In this document: positions 58,901 to 63,229 of the stretch, in pieces
How the letters are laid out: each line of letters starts with the position of its first letter
Position numbering within the stretch: position 1 is the first letter of the stretch
Assembly: GCF_030272615.1 (NCBI RefSeq)
Contig: NC_081408.1
Location: 342,823,793 to 342,887,792, forward strand
DNA from: Cryptomeria japonica
Taxonomy: Eukaryota > Streptophyta > Pinopsida > Cupressales > Cupressaceae
Direction: 5' to 3'
DNA length: 64,000 bases
The notes under the pieces: generated by a model
The model's input: the letters and a program-made list of their open reading frames with translations, nothing else
What the model was told of the DNA's origin: nothing
The model's database searches: none
Position numbers and translations under genes: made by a program

Positions 58901-59453
58901 TATTGCTCTAGACAAATGCATCAAAGTGTCTCTTCTATAAGAACACGTGCTATTGATGTATTCTCGTCAAGAGGGATAGATGTTAACAGGTAGTTACTAC
59001 CAAAAACATTAGAATGTATTCTTTGTACCACTTGGCTGCGTATATTTTGGTATTGGAAATGAGAATTAAAAAATTGCTGTATGTAGTGCCTTGCCAGAGG
59101 ACGAATGGTTTGTTGAGACTGCTGAGGCAGCTATTTGCAAGCTTCGTACCAACTGGTCACAGAACAATCTGGAAGGAGTGTCTCACAGAGAAAATGATAA
59201 AGAGTGTGATGGAGAGCTTGTGACTACCAGCTTTTCTGGTGGAGAAATGATTAGAGAGGCTCAGGGAAAACCTACAGGAGATTCTGATGCAATTTCCAAC
59301 CTAAGAAGTAATGCAGCACCCAACAGAGGAACTGATTTAGTAAATGATGGAATGCCTGCCAGTCCATTGAGTTCTGTATCTTCAGATTCTTTTGCTTCAG
59401 CAGAAATGGAAGATGATGGTAGTCTTCAGAATTATGTAGAAGCTGAATCTTGA
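905..59453 (+). CDS. EXO84C: Exocyst complex subunit EXO84C, five visible exons, N-terminus outside window
   Basis: Coding exons are 905-1988, 57803-58333, 58458-58646, 58853-58989 and 59087-59453. Joined, they give 768 residues and a stop with no frame break. The exocyst is the eight-subunit complex that tethers secretory vesicles to the plasma membrane; EXO84 is one of its subunits, and plants have several paralogues. The visible protein starts in the N-terminal heptad-rich helix ([13 protein letters not shown]). It continues with the [11 protein letters not shown] helix, the long helical-bundle region, then [34 protein letters not shown] and ALPEDEWF, and ends in an acidic, Ser-rich tail. 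These motifs and their order match my memory of Arabidopsis EXO84C (about 750 residues). About 70 N-terminal residues must lie upstream. All exon joints have GT/AG and preserve phase (0, 0, 0, 2). The first intron shown is 55,814 bp; the others are 124, 206 and 97 bp. I see no sign of pseudogenisation. RNA reads across the junctions would settle the model. Confidence 0.93.
1989..2906. other. Intron start, unclassified
   Basis: The first 900 bases of the giant intron. AT-rich, with no supported ORF, RNA gene or clear repeat terminus. Confidence 0.5.
5410..6060. repeat. S1 hairpin array
   Basis: Four units, near 5425, 5690, 5850 and 6025, each contain GACCCTTCC-AAAGGGTC flanked by TTTCGCTC and GAGCGAAAT, or close variants. 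Each can fold as an inverted repeat. Spacing is about 170-260 bp, with unrelated sequence between. Confidence 0.75.
6197..6685 (+). CDS. Small ORF of element S1, unknown
   Basis: From the ATG at 6197 the frame encodes 162 residues: an acidic start (MEDDQAW), a Ser-rich stretch, then a Lys/Arg/Gln-rich basic middle. The stop at 6683-6685 lies just before the telobox palindrome. The ATG follows a pyrimidine-rich tract, the position where long family members start their large ORF. I see no similarity to that large protein or to any known domain. It may be chance coding in old DNA. No function is proposed. Confidence 0.25.
   Translation: MEDDQAWARTTSSSPSSSRTFHMHKGRTQGTLKRWKTRGVQGAQVSLKTSFYHKMTKKGFASTSGRDMLLEKEDLTIRKPGQAKEVHHSSYQRQRRINQVTSIRQGGIPVIIPPVGLVHLSMSRFNVPDSSGTTQTSRHLPLLPIGPHSWNVIFSLARGSLL
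6687..6800 (+). promoter_or_regulatory. S1 promoter module
   Basis: Perfect 18-bp palindrome AAACCCTAATTAGGGTTT (6687-6704), TATATAAAG (6769-6777), then CCTCATTTGTAAAGG (6786-6800). The same three parts in the same order occur in L3 and, partly decayed, in L2. The distance from TATA to the last motif fits a transcription start, so this is the probable U3/R boundary. Confidence 0.65.
8335..8931. other. Intron stretch, nothing recognised
   Basis: AT-rich DNA between S2 and a LINE scrap. No ORF or repeat terminus is supported. Confidence 0.5.
8932..9130 (-). pseudogene. LINE 3' fragment
   Basis: Minus-strand translation includes [20 protein letters not shown]. This resembles the conserved W..W.ERN.RIF segment downstream of the reverse transcriptase in plant L1-type LINEs. 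Only about 65 residues are recognisable, with no flanking reverse transcriptase, so it is a decayed fragment. The same open frame runs on to 9501 without further recognisable LINE content. Confidence 0.5.
9502..11653. other. Intron stretch with unclassified repetitive DNA
   Basis: From 9650 to 10250 the text repeats phrases such as TCTGCCCAACTT and CCAAGCCCTTGG, recalling the hairpin arrays of the TGTTGTGACC family, but no element ends were found. 10640-11653 shows nothing I can assign; it is the target of the copia-1 insertion (target copy TTTAG at 11654-11658). Confidence 0.4.
11659..13175 (+). repeat. copia-1 5' LTR, left part
   Basis: Matches 40286-40524 plus 41646-42993 of the 3' LTR through ...GGGTTGGAGCT. 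It is interrupted after GAGCT (13171-13175) by element L1 and resumes near 34805. Confidence 0.92.
13608..17509 (+). mobile_element. copia-type solo LTR (copia-2) inside L1
   Basis: Starts TGATGGAAATATTGTCATTG at 13608 and ends ...AACCGTGTGCTTCA at 17509, with exact 5-bp copies ATTTT (13603-13607 and 17510-17514). Start and end resemble the copia-1 LTR (ATTGTCATTGATG near the start; GATTCACCCCCCCTCTCAGTA near the end). No gag or pol is seen, so it is probably a solo LTR of about 3.05 kb once the internal hAT-like element is removed. A GTTGGTGCTTCCAGTGGG-type phrase is repeated three to four times at 17100-17260. Its start (13608-13693), 14533-17100 and 17260-17509 hold no ORF I can support. 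Confidence 0.8.
13694..14532. mobile_element. Non-autonomous hAT-like DNA transposon
   Basis: The terminal inverted repeats are CATAGATGAAAAAATC (left) and, reverse-complemented, CAAAGATGAAAAAATC (right), 15 of 16 identical. They are flanked by exact 8-bp copies ATCTGATC (13686-13693 and 14533-14540), the target size of hAT elements. Both ends are dense in AAAATCG or CGATTTTT subterminal motifs. There is no transposase; 839 bp long. Confidence 0.85.
17649..17666. promoter_or_regulatory. Telobox palindrome in L1 (5' part)
   Basis: AAACCCTAATTAGGGTTT, the same 18-bp palindrome as in the S1 and L3 promoter modules, but here in the first third of L1 with no TATA box at the matching distance. Confidence 0.5.
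17760..18350. repeat. L1 repeat array, part 1
   Basis: Degenerate units around CAAAGTCCGCC..., CCAAGG and GGCATG, with frequent short inverted repeats (for example GCCCAAGGC). It continues after copia-3 at 21240-22930. The short open frames here are by-products of the repeats. Confidence 0.5.
19440..20230 (-). pseudogene. copia-3 gag remnant
   Basis: Minus-strand reading starts near 20230 with [20 protein letters not shown] and a W.....L.....Y.L segment, broken by a stop near 20150. The UBN2-type core follows: [29 protein letters not shown] and [12 protein letters not shown] (20111-19668). Past 19668 a Gln-rich tail leads to a decayed zinc knuckle (C..CH.FGHM-like). pol is absent. Confidence 0.8.
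20341..20640. mobile_element. Small inverted-repeat element carrying a captured 229-bp fragment of an L-family ORF
   Basis: Outer arms GAATTCATTTAATGTTCAT (20341-20359) and, reverse-complemented, AAATTCATTAAATGTTCAT (20622-20640) match at 17 of 19 positions. The left end is also a hairpin (20344-20362 with 20369-20387). Between them, 20384-20612 is almost identical to 53431-53659, the 3' part of the L3 ORF. The captured copy reads CAG where L3 has a TAG stop (53492-53494). No target copy was found, so a non-transposon origin is possible. Confidence 0.6.
20641..20976. other. AT-rich stretch and GTACC/GATTCC repeats inside the copia-3 5' LTR
   Basis: 20641-20880 is very AT-rich without structure I can name. 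20885-20972 is a sharp GC-richer block of GTACC and CGATTCC repeats (four GATTC(C) units at 20947-20971), reminiscent of subterminal repeats of a DNA transposon, but no inverted end was found. Confidence 0.4.
21240..22930. repeat. L1 repeat array, part 2
   Basis: Repeated phrases such as CTTCTAGAAGAAGG, AAGTTCGAATTTCCTA and CAAGTCCGCC, many palindromic (CTTCTAGAAG, TTCGAA). Its position between the left end and the ORF matches the arrays of the other family members, but the sequence is its own. Confidence 0.6.
22931..23743 (+). promoter_or_regulatory. L1 internal leader before the ORF
   Basis: An A-rich stretch (23220-23310) is followed by CTCTATATATTTTC (23330-23343), a likely TATA box. About 400 bp of leader ends in TGTGTTTTTGCAG|GTAGCA just before the ATG at 23744. 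The CAG looks like a splice acceptor. L3 has a similar arrangement. Confidence 0.4.
23744..24534 (+). pseudogene. L1 large ORF, N-terminal part
   Basis: From the ATG at 23744 the frame is open to 24355. It shows the family blocks [54 protein letters not shown] and [21 protein letters not shown] at 24356-24358 replaces the Trp of the family's NW.RIIS block. Past it the frame continues SRIISANELGK, with a 40-bp direct repeat (24395-24434 and 24445-24484) before L2 interrupts it at 24540. The protein family is unknown to me. There are no zinc knuckles and no DDE or reverse transcriptase motifs. It aligns with the minus-strand ORF of L2 and with the ORF of L3. Confidence 0.75.
24860..25320 (-). 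other. L2 U5-like region
   Basis: Downstream (minus strand) of the promoter module and before the element end. It resembles the analogous ends of L1 and L3 in phrases such as GTTTGTTAGATTGAATG and TGTGTGATGCG. No ORF. Confidence 0.4.
25335..25460 (-). promoter_or_regulatory. L2 promoter module
   Basis: On the minus strand: TAAACCCTAATTAGGG (25460-25445, a palindrome with one decayed arm), a TATATATAC-type TATA box (about 25368-25359), then CTCTCATTTGTAAGAGAG (25352-25335). This is the same order as in S1 and L3. Confidence 0.6.
25624..28723 (-). pseudogene. L2 large ORF, nearly intact in its N-terminal half
   Basis: The start is the ATG at 28723 ([17 protein letters not shown]). The frame runs about 475 codons with one internal TGA (27901-27899) where the family has Arg (CGA to TGA). 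Blocks include [102 protein letters not shown] and [14 protein letters not shown] frameshift near 27300 leads into a charged linker, then an acidic block (26781-26419), a coiled coil ([19 protein letters not shown]) and a C-terminal helical region (25875-25624). The total is near 1,000 codons. No known domain is recognised. It is the best copy from which to reconstruct the family alignment. Confidence 0.75.
28740..29500 (-). repeat. L2 leader with a 104-bp tandem duplication
   Basis: Units at 29117-29220 and 29221-29324 differ at about one base, so the duplication is recent relative to the element. The rest is non-coding leader between the array and the ORF. Confidence 0.7.
29500..31010. repeat. 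L2 hairpin array
   Basis: Plus-strand units centre on GGGGGAAAATCGATCC followed by GGGATAAAAATCCC- or GGAATAAAAATTCC-type inverted repeats (for example 30440-30470 and 30515-30545). They recur about every 70-100 bp at 30360-31010 and are more degenerate toward 29500 (AAAATCGCC). Short open frames on either strand here are by-products. Confidence 0.65.
31492..33476 (+). pseudogene. L1 large ORF, C-terminal part
   Basis: Resumes after L2. The frame reads [20 protein letters not shown] near 31600, equal to the L2 block [18 protein letters not shown], so about 170 codons present in L2 are missing here. A charged linker with a KRKGKA-type basic patch follows (31888-32241), then the acidic stretch [17 protein letters not shown] and the conserved [14 protein letters not shown] (L3: [14 protein letters not shown]). 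Next is a coiled coil (32619-33086) and a C-terminal helical domain (33090-33476, [15 protein letters not shown]..., ending KKGMQS and TAA). Several stops and frame changes are present. Confidence 0.72.
33562..34292 (+). repeat. 365-bp tandem duplication of the L1 promoter region
   Basis: Units at 33562-33926 and 33927-34292 are nearly identical. Each contains CTCTATATAAACTCTC (TATATAAA at 33619-33626 and 33984-33991) and a TCTCATTTCATTG start-like motif. The duplication gives L1 two candidate promoters in series. Confidence 0.85.
34293..34799 (+). other. L1 U5-like end
   Basis: Continues to the terminus ...CACCAACA. It shares phrases with L3 54480-54949, such as AAGATTGCAC, CGAAACAAAGCG-like segments and the GATAGAGT...GTGTT(C/T)GG block before the end. 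No ORF. Confidence 0.55.
34805..35024 (+). repeat. copia-1 5' LTR, right part
   Basis: CTTGTTTGTAACTGGG... to ...GTGGTTTTCA matches 42988-43198 of the 3' LTR. It completes the 5' LTR after the L1 insertion and is followed directly by the primer-binding site. Confidence 0.92.
35027..35040 (+). other. copia-1 primer-binding site
   Basis: TGGTATTAGAGCCA is the usual complement of the initiator tRNA-Met 3' end (TGGTATCAGAGC...) with one change. It lies 2 bp after the 5' LTR. Confidence 0.85.
35095..36886 (+). pseudogene. copia-1 gag region, broken
   Basis: The gag frame opens with [20 protein letters not shown], the start typical of Ty1/copia gag (UBN2/DUF4219 type). A stop (TAG near 35386) breaks it. 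It then continues through the [15 protein letters not shown] segment, which matches the usual copia gag pattern L...Y......I. Three zinc knuckles follow. The first, at 35870-35911 ([14 protein letters not shown]), has lost its second Cys to Tyr; the other two, near 36680-36721 and 36798-36839, are intact C-X2-C-X4-H-X4-C. An acidic linker of about 60 residues separates them. Stops near 36316 and 36455 and a frame change make this a pseudogene. Three knuckles in one copia gag are more than the usual one. Confidence 0.85.
36890..38060 (+). pseudogene. copia-1 protease and integrase region, broken
   Basis: [14 protein letters not shown] near 36990 carries the aspartic protease DSG signature. [20 protein letters not shown], the usual copia pre-integrase block, follows. 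The zinc-finger segment is interrupted by a frameshift near 37390. The integrase core shows a first Asp in YTDLRGP (about 37560), a second in [13 protein letters not shown] (about 37750) and the Glu in VVERKN (about 37860). At least four stops are present, for example in RMT*VTF and RKN*TVQ, so no functional integrase remains. Confidence 0.88.
38470..40072 (+). pseudogene. copia-1 reverse transcriptase and RNase H region, broken
   Basis: The frame includes [34 protein letters not shown] and [14 protein letters not shown], then [16 protein letters not shown], all standard Ty1/copia reverse transcriptase blocks. The catalytic YVDD is at 39127-39138. The RNase H part has [35 protein letters not shown]-like [15 protein letters not shown] and DEAEYIA. 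Stops at 38638, 39052, 39247, 39715 and 39778 interrupt it. Confidence 0.9.
40274..40285 (+). other. copia-1 polypurine tract
   Basis: AAAGGGGGAGAA directly precedes the 3' LTR start TGTTAAAC. Two similar G-runs occur upstream, near 40091 and 40164. Confidence 0.8.
40286..43198 (+). repeat. copia-1 3' LTR (contains a 1.1-kb insertion)
   Basis: TGTTAAACTTATTG... to ...TTTTTCA; 1.79 kb after removal of 40525-41645. It differs from the 5' LTR by many scattered substitutions and small indels, so the insertion is old. Confidence 0.92.
40525..41640. mobile_element. Short LTR-like insert in the copia-1 3' LTR
   Basis: TGTAACGGAGG at 40525 to ...GATATTACA at 41640, flanked by exact 5-bp copies AGTTG (40520-40524 and 41641-41645). 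The intact 5' LTR shows the empty site (GGAGTTGTAATC). TG...CA ends and a 5-bp target copy fit a solo LTR or a small non-autonomous LTR element. It is less AT-rich than its surroundings. No coding content is supported. Confidence 0.8.
43204..44690. other. Intron stretch, nothing recognised
   Basis: AT-rich DNA after copia-1. No ORF, repeat end or RNA gene is supported. Confidence 0.5.
44690..45730 (+). pseudogene. hAT transposase relic (DUF659 type)
   Basis: SPLWRHVEM near 44740 resembles the start of plant hAT/DUF659 proteins. In 44985-45210 the frame [19 protein letters not shown], then [17 protein letters not shown] and NAAPKGYTS, matches the family pattern of a small-residue-rich FFYANGI.F.VVRSPY motif followed by APKGYKPP. 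A C-terminal acidic tail with a run of Asp codons (45655-45667) follows. Most of the catalytic region is lost. No inverted ends were found. Confidence 0.65.
45731..46050. other. Intron stretch, nothing recognised
   Basis: AT-rich sequence between the hAT relic and the LINE. No feature supported. Confidence 0.45.
46050..48022 (-). pseudogene. LINE-1 (plant L1 type), part downstream of the L3 insertion
   Basis: On the minus strand from 48022: the endonuclease block [13 protein letters not shown]...WQ, then [10 protein letters not shown]...[13 protein letters not shown], then directly the reverse transcriptase block [15 protein letters not shown] (catalytic VDD), so several hundred codons are deleted. 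[21 protein letters not shown] (47100-47010) is the usual thumb segment after the reverse transcriptase. [14 protein letters not shown]...[17 protein letters not shown] (46360-46180) is the zf-RVT module. Stops and frameshifts throughout. Confidence 0.8.
47411..47517. repeat. 20-bp direct repeat at the LINE-1 deletion joint
   Basis: TGAGTGATATCCTCCTCATT occurs at 47411-47430 and again at 47498-47517. On the minus strand it encodes NEEDIT twice, at the point where endonuclease sequence jumps to reverse transcriptase sequence. Confidence 0.85.
48770..49760. repeat. L3 hairpin array
   Basis: About ten units at roughly 100-bp spacing. Each pairs a GCGCCCT-type arm with an AGGGCGCCAAA-type arm over an 8-20 bp loop. 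The first, at 48792-48820, has 9-bp perfect arms (TTGGCGCCC and GGGCGCCAA). GAATTCCT phrases link the units. Confidence 0.8.
50336..50512 (+). promoter_or_regulatory. L3 internal leader and TATA box before the ORF
   Basis: TATATAAG at 50336-50343 is followed by a leader with CACGTGCAG at 50368-50376 (an E-box/acceptor-like site). The first in-frame ATG is at 50513. Confidence 0.4.
50513..53776 (+). pseudogene. L3 large ORF, about 1,080 codons, decayed
   Basis: The ATG at 50513 is followed by [28 protein letters not shown] (then TAG), [29 protein letters not shown], a frame change near 50985, [52 protein letters not shown] and [13 protein letters not shown]. After a further frame change at about 51860-52140 comes a basic linker ([14 protein letters not shown]). 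[14 protein letters not shown], a coiled coil ([20 protein letters not shown]) and a C-terminal helical region that is open from 52565 to 53776 follow, except for one TAG at 53492-53494. The stop before the promoter module is TAG at 53774-53776. The same block order as L1 and L2 shows that this is one protein family. Function unknown; the absence of CCHC, DDE, protease or reverse transcriptase motifs argues against standard gag or pol. Confidence 0.75.
54112..54185 (+). promoter_or_regulatory. L3 promoter module
   Basis: Palindrome AAACCCTAATTAGGGTTT (54112-54129), TATATAAA (54153-54160) and CCTCATTTGTAGGG (54172-54185). The compact spacing fits a core promoter with its start near 54180. The palindrome carries a telobox (AAACCCTA) on each strand. 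Confidence 0.65.
54955..55300 (-). pseudogene. LINE-1 (plant L1 type), part upstream of the L3 insertion
   Basis: The minus strand reads [19 protein letters not shown], the N-terminal signature of the LINE apurinic-type endonuclease, preceded by a Lys-rich stretch that is probably the end of ORF1. It joins across L3 (CTACT target copies) to the endonuclease sequence at 48022. Confidence 0.8.
55301..57802. other. Intron end: tandem duplication and possible LINE-1 5' region
   Basis: 55459-55841 and 55842-56210 are diverged tandem copies (each with CTCTCCACC.TTTCC, ATGCTGCAGGGATTTC-like and GCACATCCA.TCTAC phrases). Minus-strand open stretches at 56905-57456 carry Lys/Glu-rich text that could be LINE ORF1 or its leader, without a recognisable motif. 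The last ~300 bp before the acceptor show nothing else. Confidence 0.45.
55459..56210. repeat. Tandem duplication, ~375-bp units
   Basis: Two units (55459-55841 and 55842-56210) align along their whole length with scattered substitutions and small indels. They lie just upstream of the LINE-1 coding remains, in LINE orientation. Confidence 0.75.
57803..58333 (+). CDS. EXO84C: EXO84C exon after the giant intron
   Basis: The acceptor is TTTGACAG at 57795-57802, with a pyrimidine-rich tract before it; the donor is CAG|GTTGGA at 58333/58334. The exon has 177 codons in phase 0, from DIAKCMTLF through [13 protein letters not shown], the [11 protein letters not shown] segment and [19 protein letters not shown], to AMPSSSFQ. 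These are conserved EXO84 landmarks, and their continuity with the 905-1988 exon shows that the giant intron has not broken the gene. Confidence 0.93.
58458..58646 (+). CDS. EXO84C: EXO84C exon
   Basis: There are 63 codons in phase 0, from [17 protein letters not shown] through [17 protein letters not shown] to YGLQQ. The acceptor is TCTACAG at 58451-58457 and the donor is CAA|GTATGT at 58646/58647. RLTETV.IWLSN..FW is one of the most recognisable blocks of plant EXO84 proteins. Confidence 0.93.
58853..58989 (+). CDS. EXO84C: EXO84C exon
   Basis: The exon starts after AAAACAG (58846-58852) with [17 protein letters not shown] and ends in the split codon AG| at 58988-58989 before GTAGTT. An earlier AG (TGTAG at 58829-58833) would add codons that do not fit the family, so the later acceptor is chosen because it joins ...GLQQ directly to FILDMHF. 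Confidence 0.9.
59087..59453 (+). CDS. EXO84C: EXO84C last coding exon
   Basis: The acceptor is ATGTAG at 59081-59086. Its first T completes the split codon AG|T (Ser), giving ...[13 protein letters not shown]. The TGA stop is at 59451-59453. The C-terminal ~90 residues are low in conserved structure, acidic and rich in Ser and Asn, as in other EXO84C tails. Confidence 0.92.
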
Positions 59454-61400
59454 TAACATCACAAATTCAGGTAAAGAGAATCCATATTATAGAGGGGTCT
59501 ATTCCTTTAAAAAAAAAATTTATTATAAAAGTCTTGCTCATATCTGATTCTTTTGTTGTGAATTTCCACGAACCAGTTTCAGGAGACGAGGTCATGCCAA
59601 ACCGTTATGAAATTTTATGAGTCAGAAACTTCGCACAAAAGTACAGTACATTTCAAGCAATGTCTGAACAGCCTCGATATTTGACTTTCCAACTTCCATT
59701 CAAGGGGTGAATTAAGATGCGAAACCTGACACCCAAAGTTTCCTTCAATCAAATGCAAATTGTATCCATACTTGAATCTTATATTTGGCGCCATGTAGTT
59801 TGGCCAATGAAATGCGATCTGTGACCATCCTTTATTCTCATAATTGGAATGTAGTGGAAAGCAATAGCAATGGCTTGTCTAGGAGAACCAGCATGTGAGA
59901 TATTCAAGAATGCAAACTTCTGGTTCACAGGTTACACTTCAAGTTTGTAGTTTTTAAAGGAAGCTATGTCCAATCAATTATCAATACCTTGATTTGTAAC
60001 TCTCTGAACTTCCACTTTTAACATAAATAGTTTTCACTTCCAGTGGAACTTCAGATTTAAAGGCTACATTTGGTTGAACTGTACCTCTTCTGTAGCCGCC
60101 ACAAATGATTGATAATATTCTAAACCAGAAAGTTTGTATGTAATTTTATGCACGATGACTACCAATTTTGTATCCCTGGAGGAAGAGGAAGATTCCATGG
60201 CAACAGTTAATATATGTAGCTAAAAAAGGATTGCAAAAGCCACCCAAAGAGGTGGACGCTAAGAAATACCCCTGGATCTGAACGGTTTGTATGAGGTAAA
60301 ATTTTCAATTTGTGACTAGATGTGATATGGTTTTGATGCCCATGAGATTATTTACTGTCCTCGATTCTTGTCAACTGTAGGGTTCAATTGTTTTAATAGT
60401 TATTGGGTCCAAATCTGGTACATTCAAAAACTAACTTAAGTGCAAAATTTATCTATTAATGACATGGTAAATTATCAACTACTGCATATGTACAATAAGC
60501 TTATGTTTCCACACGAATGTGGTTGGCAATATTTTTCTTAACTAGATTACAACATGCTTTGAAAATTGCATTGTTAAACAAATTTTGATATTTATTTACA
60601 ACATGAAATGCGATTCTACACGTATGGGGGTTATCAGCTCAAGTCACAATGTCAAAATTTATAGAGATGTTTTGGGGTATGCATATGTCTAATTATATTC
60701 TAATGGTTAAATATGCATAACTATGCTATTTTCGGTATAGTTTTGTATTTCCTTATAAATACATCCCTTATATTATCATATCTACACACTATTATGTACA
60801 AACCACCTTCATTGCACCATCAATGATTAGTCATTCTTTCTATGTATAGACAATTGTTTTTATCATGAGGGGTCATTTCTACAAGTGGGATGAATCTTGC
60901 ATCTTCAGATTTGACTTATGAATTTTTAAAATTCAAATTCATATTTAGCTTATTCTTGTCCATTTCACGAGTTGCGAGCCTACTAATCACACATTTGTGT
61001 GAATTCTTGTTATGTCTTGGTATTTAAAGACATTGATTTGCATTTGAACATACTCTCGTCTCAAGGAGCAATCATTTGAAGAAAATCTCAAGTTGGCATT
61101 TTCAAAAATCATCAAAATCTACATATTCATTCTTACAAGATTTGCACAATTGAAGCTGCTTGCTTTTAATGCTAAGAAGCTTTCTACGATGGCAGCAAGG
61201 GTTGGTCTAGAGTTAGTATATTAATAAAAACTCTTATTTTATATCTTAAATTTGATAGTGATTTACATGTCAAAATATTAATATTTAATAATAAACATAA
61301 TATTTTTGAAAAATAAATACATGCTCCCATCAACAATACTCCAAAAAAAAATACACTTAGTCTTATATTCATTATTAATACAATCAAATAATTAACCAAA
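59454..61400. other. EXO84C 3' flank, including probable 3' UTR
   Basis: The stop codon is followed by a possible 3' UTR intron: donor CAG|GTAAAG at 59470/59471 and acceptor TTTCAG at about 59576-59581. No poly(A) signal can be fixed. The rest is AT-rich intergenic DNA without a supported gene. Confidence 0.45.
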
Positions 61401-61401
61401 A

Positions 61402-61402
<1 letters not shown>

Positions 61403-61437
<35 letters not shown>
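61403..61437. repeat. (TA)n microsatellite
   Basis: An uninterrupted run of about 17 TA dinucleotides directly next to the foldback repeat. Confidence 0.95.
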
Positions 61438-61439
<2 letters not shown>

Positions 61440-61440
61440 C

Positions 61441-61955
61441 ATAGATCTATTTTTTGTGTTTTTCCACTCTCTTTGATTTGTTTAATTCACTAATGTCTTT
61501 ACTATTTGAATTGGTATTATTTAGAAATATATTTAGAAGATTTTCCAGAATCGCTTGTGTTCATGATCTTTTAAAATAAACCCTAAAAAAGAAACCAACT
61601 TTACAAGCATTCCAATGGTTAAAACTCATATAAATATCTTAAAACTTGTATAAATATTTTAACTATATCTATGTAAAATAAAATATTTTCGAAGTAAAAT
61701 AAAATAACTTTTTAAGTAAAGAAAATAGCTAAAAATTGATCTCTCGACATATTTTAACAAGTTTTTAACTATTGGAATGGTTGTAAAGTTGGTTCTTTTT
61801 TGAGGATTTATTTTAAAAGATCATGAACGCTAGTGATTTTGGAAAATCTTCTAAAGATATTTCTAAATAATACCAATTCAAATAGTAAAGACATTAGCGA
61901 ATTAAACAAATCAAAGAGGGTTGTAAAAACACAAAAAATAGTTCTATTTAATAAG
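61441..61955. repeat. Foldback (large inverted repeat), MITE-like
   Basis: The arm 61441-61625 is the reverse complement, with scattered mismatches, of about 61765-61955. For example, CACTAATGTCTTTACTATTTG (61489-61509) pairs with CAAATAGTAAAGACATTAGCG (61878-61898). The spacer is about 140 bp and AT-rich. No target copy was identified. Confidence 0.8.
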
Positions 61956-63229
61956 AGTCCAAAGATACATAAACATAGAAAAATACTTGAAATCATGGAT
62001 TCAACATTAGAAAACATATATACTTGAATTGAATTTGATGCATTATTCAGGTAGAGTTACAAGTTGATGGACTTAAATGTAGTTTAGGAAAAATACACCA
62101 TGCATGACCAATCAAACATAGAAAGATCTATAGGCATATACAATAAAATTGATTTCCAAAACTACAAGATGGACTCCTTGCCTGTTCTACTTGAGCATAT
62201 TTGATTGGGAAAAGGGGAAGAGTTGCTAGAAGCAAATAACTTAAATAAAGAAAGGGGCTCATCTCAAATAGATTATCTTTTGTTCTCAAAACTTTGTAAT
62301 GATGCAACTATCAATAGAAATAAGAGAAATACAACACACATACATGAGGCAAATCTACACACAAAATAAGAATCAAAACTTCTAGAGTAACAATATCTTG
62401 TATTAATACTTTCAATAGTATGAAATATTTGCACATAGTATAATATATCTATCTAACATTGGACACATGGATATAGGTTCCCTTATTTAGTTACAAAAAT
62501 AGTAAAGAAGATTTTTTATAAATGAGGTGTAATGATTCGTCTACATAAAATAGGATCTTAACTCAAGTGAACACAAGATTGTTCATTTATAAGAAAAACA
62601 CTTCAGCCAACAATAAGATTTTTTTCGTCAATGTAAGGAACTTGACATTTGAAATTTGAAATTCATGGATGTAGAAATCCTATTAAAGACTGGGGTGACA
62701 AAATAAGTGAGATTTAGAAGGATTGTTGACATATATGTACCTTGCTAATTGATGGAGAATCTTTAGGGTGAGTGCAAGGTATTCTACTTTGTATTTCAAC
62801 TCTCAACTCTGCATATGCAATTGCCAAGGTGTTTACACATATTGTAAATTTGGGCTTTGTATTCTTATTATTACTTACACAAATAATGGTCAAAATTTGA
62901 AAACAAAGTAGTTCGATTCTCACCTAATGTTTATCTCTTCAATTGAATTGCCCTAAAAAACTCCACTAAATGCTCAAGCTTTACAAAATTAGTTGTTGGG
63001 ATCCATTGCTATCAATATTGGTTAAGGAATGGGCTCTATTACTCATGGGTCATCATATTAGATTGTTGTGGCATGCTAGAATTGTACCACTCTAAGAATA
63101 AATGAATGCATTTCAAAGATGTTCATGAGACTGAGTTGTCTAAGGGACCAAGAGATCCAGTGTTAATCCATTTTCAAGTTTCTTTCAATGTCATCCATTC
63201 CATTATGTATCTTGACTACGAAACTTGTG
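61956..63229. other. Intergenic stretch, nothing recognised
   Basis: AT-rich DNA. Short open frames show no family features. Confidence 0.5.
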
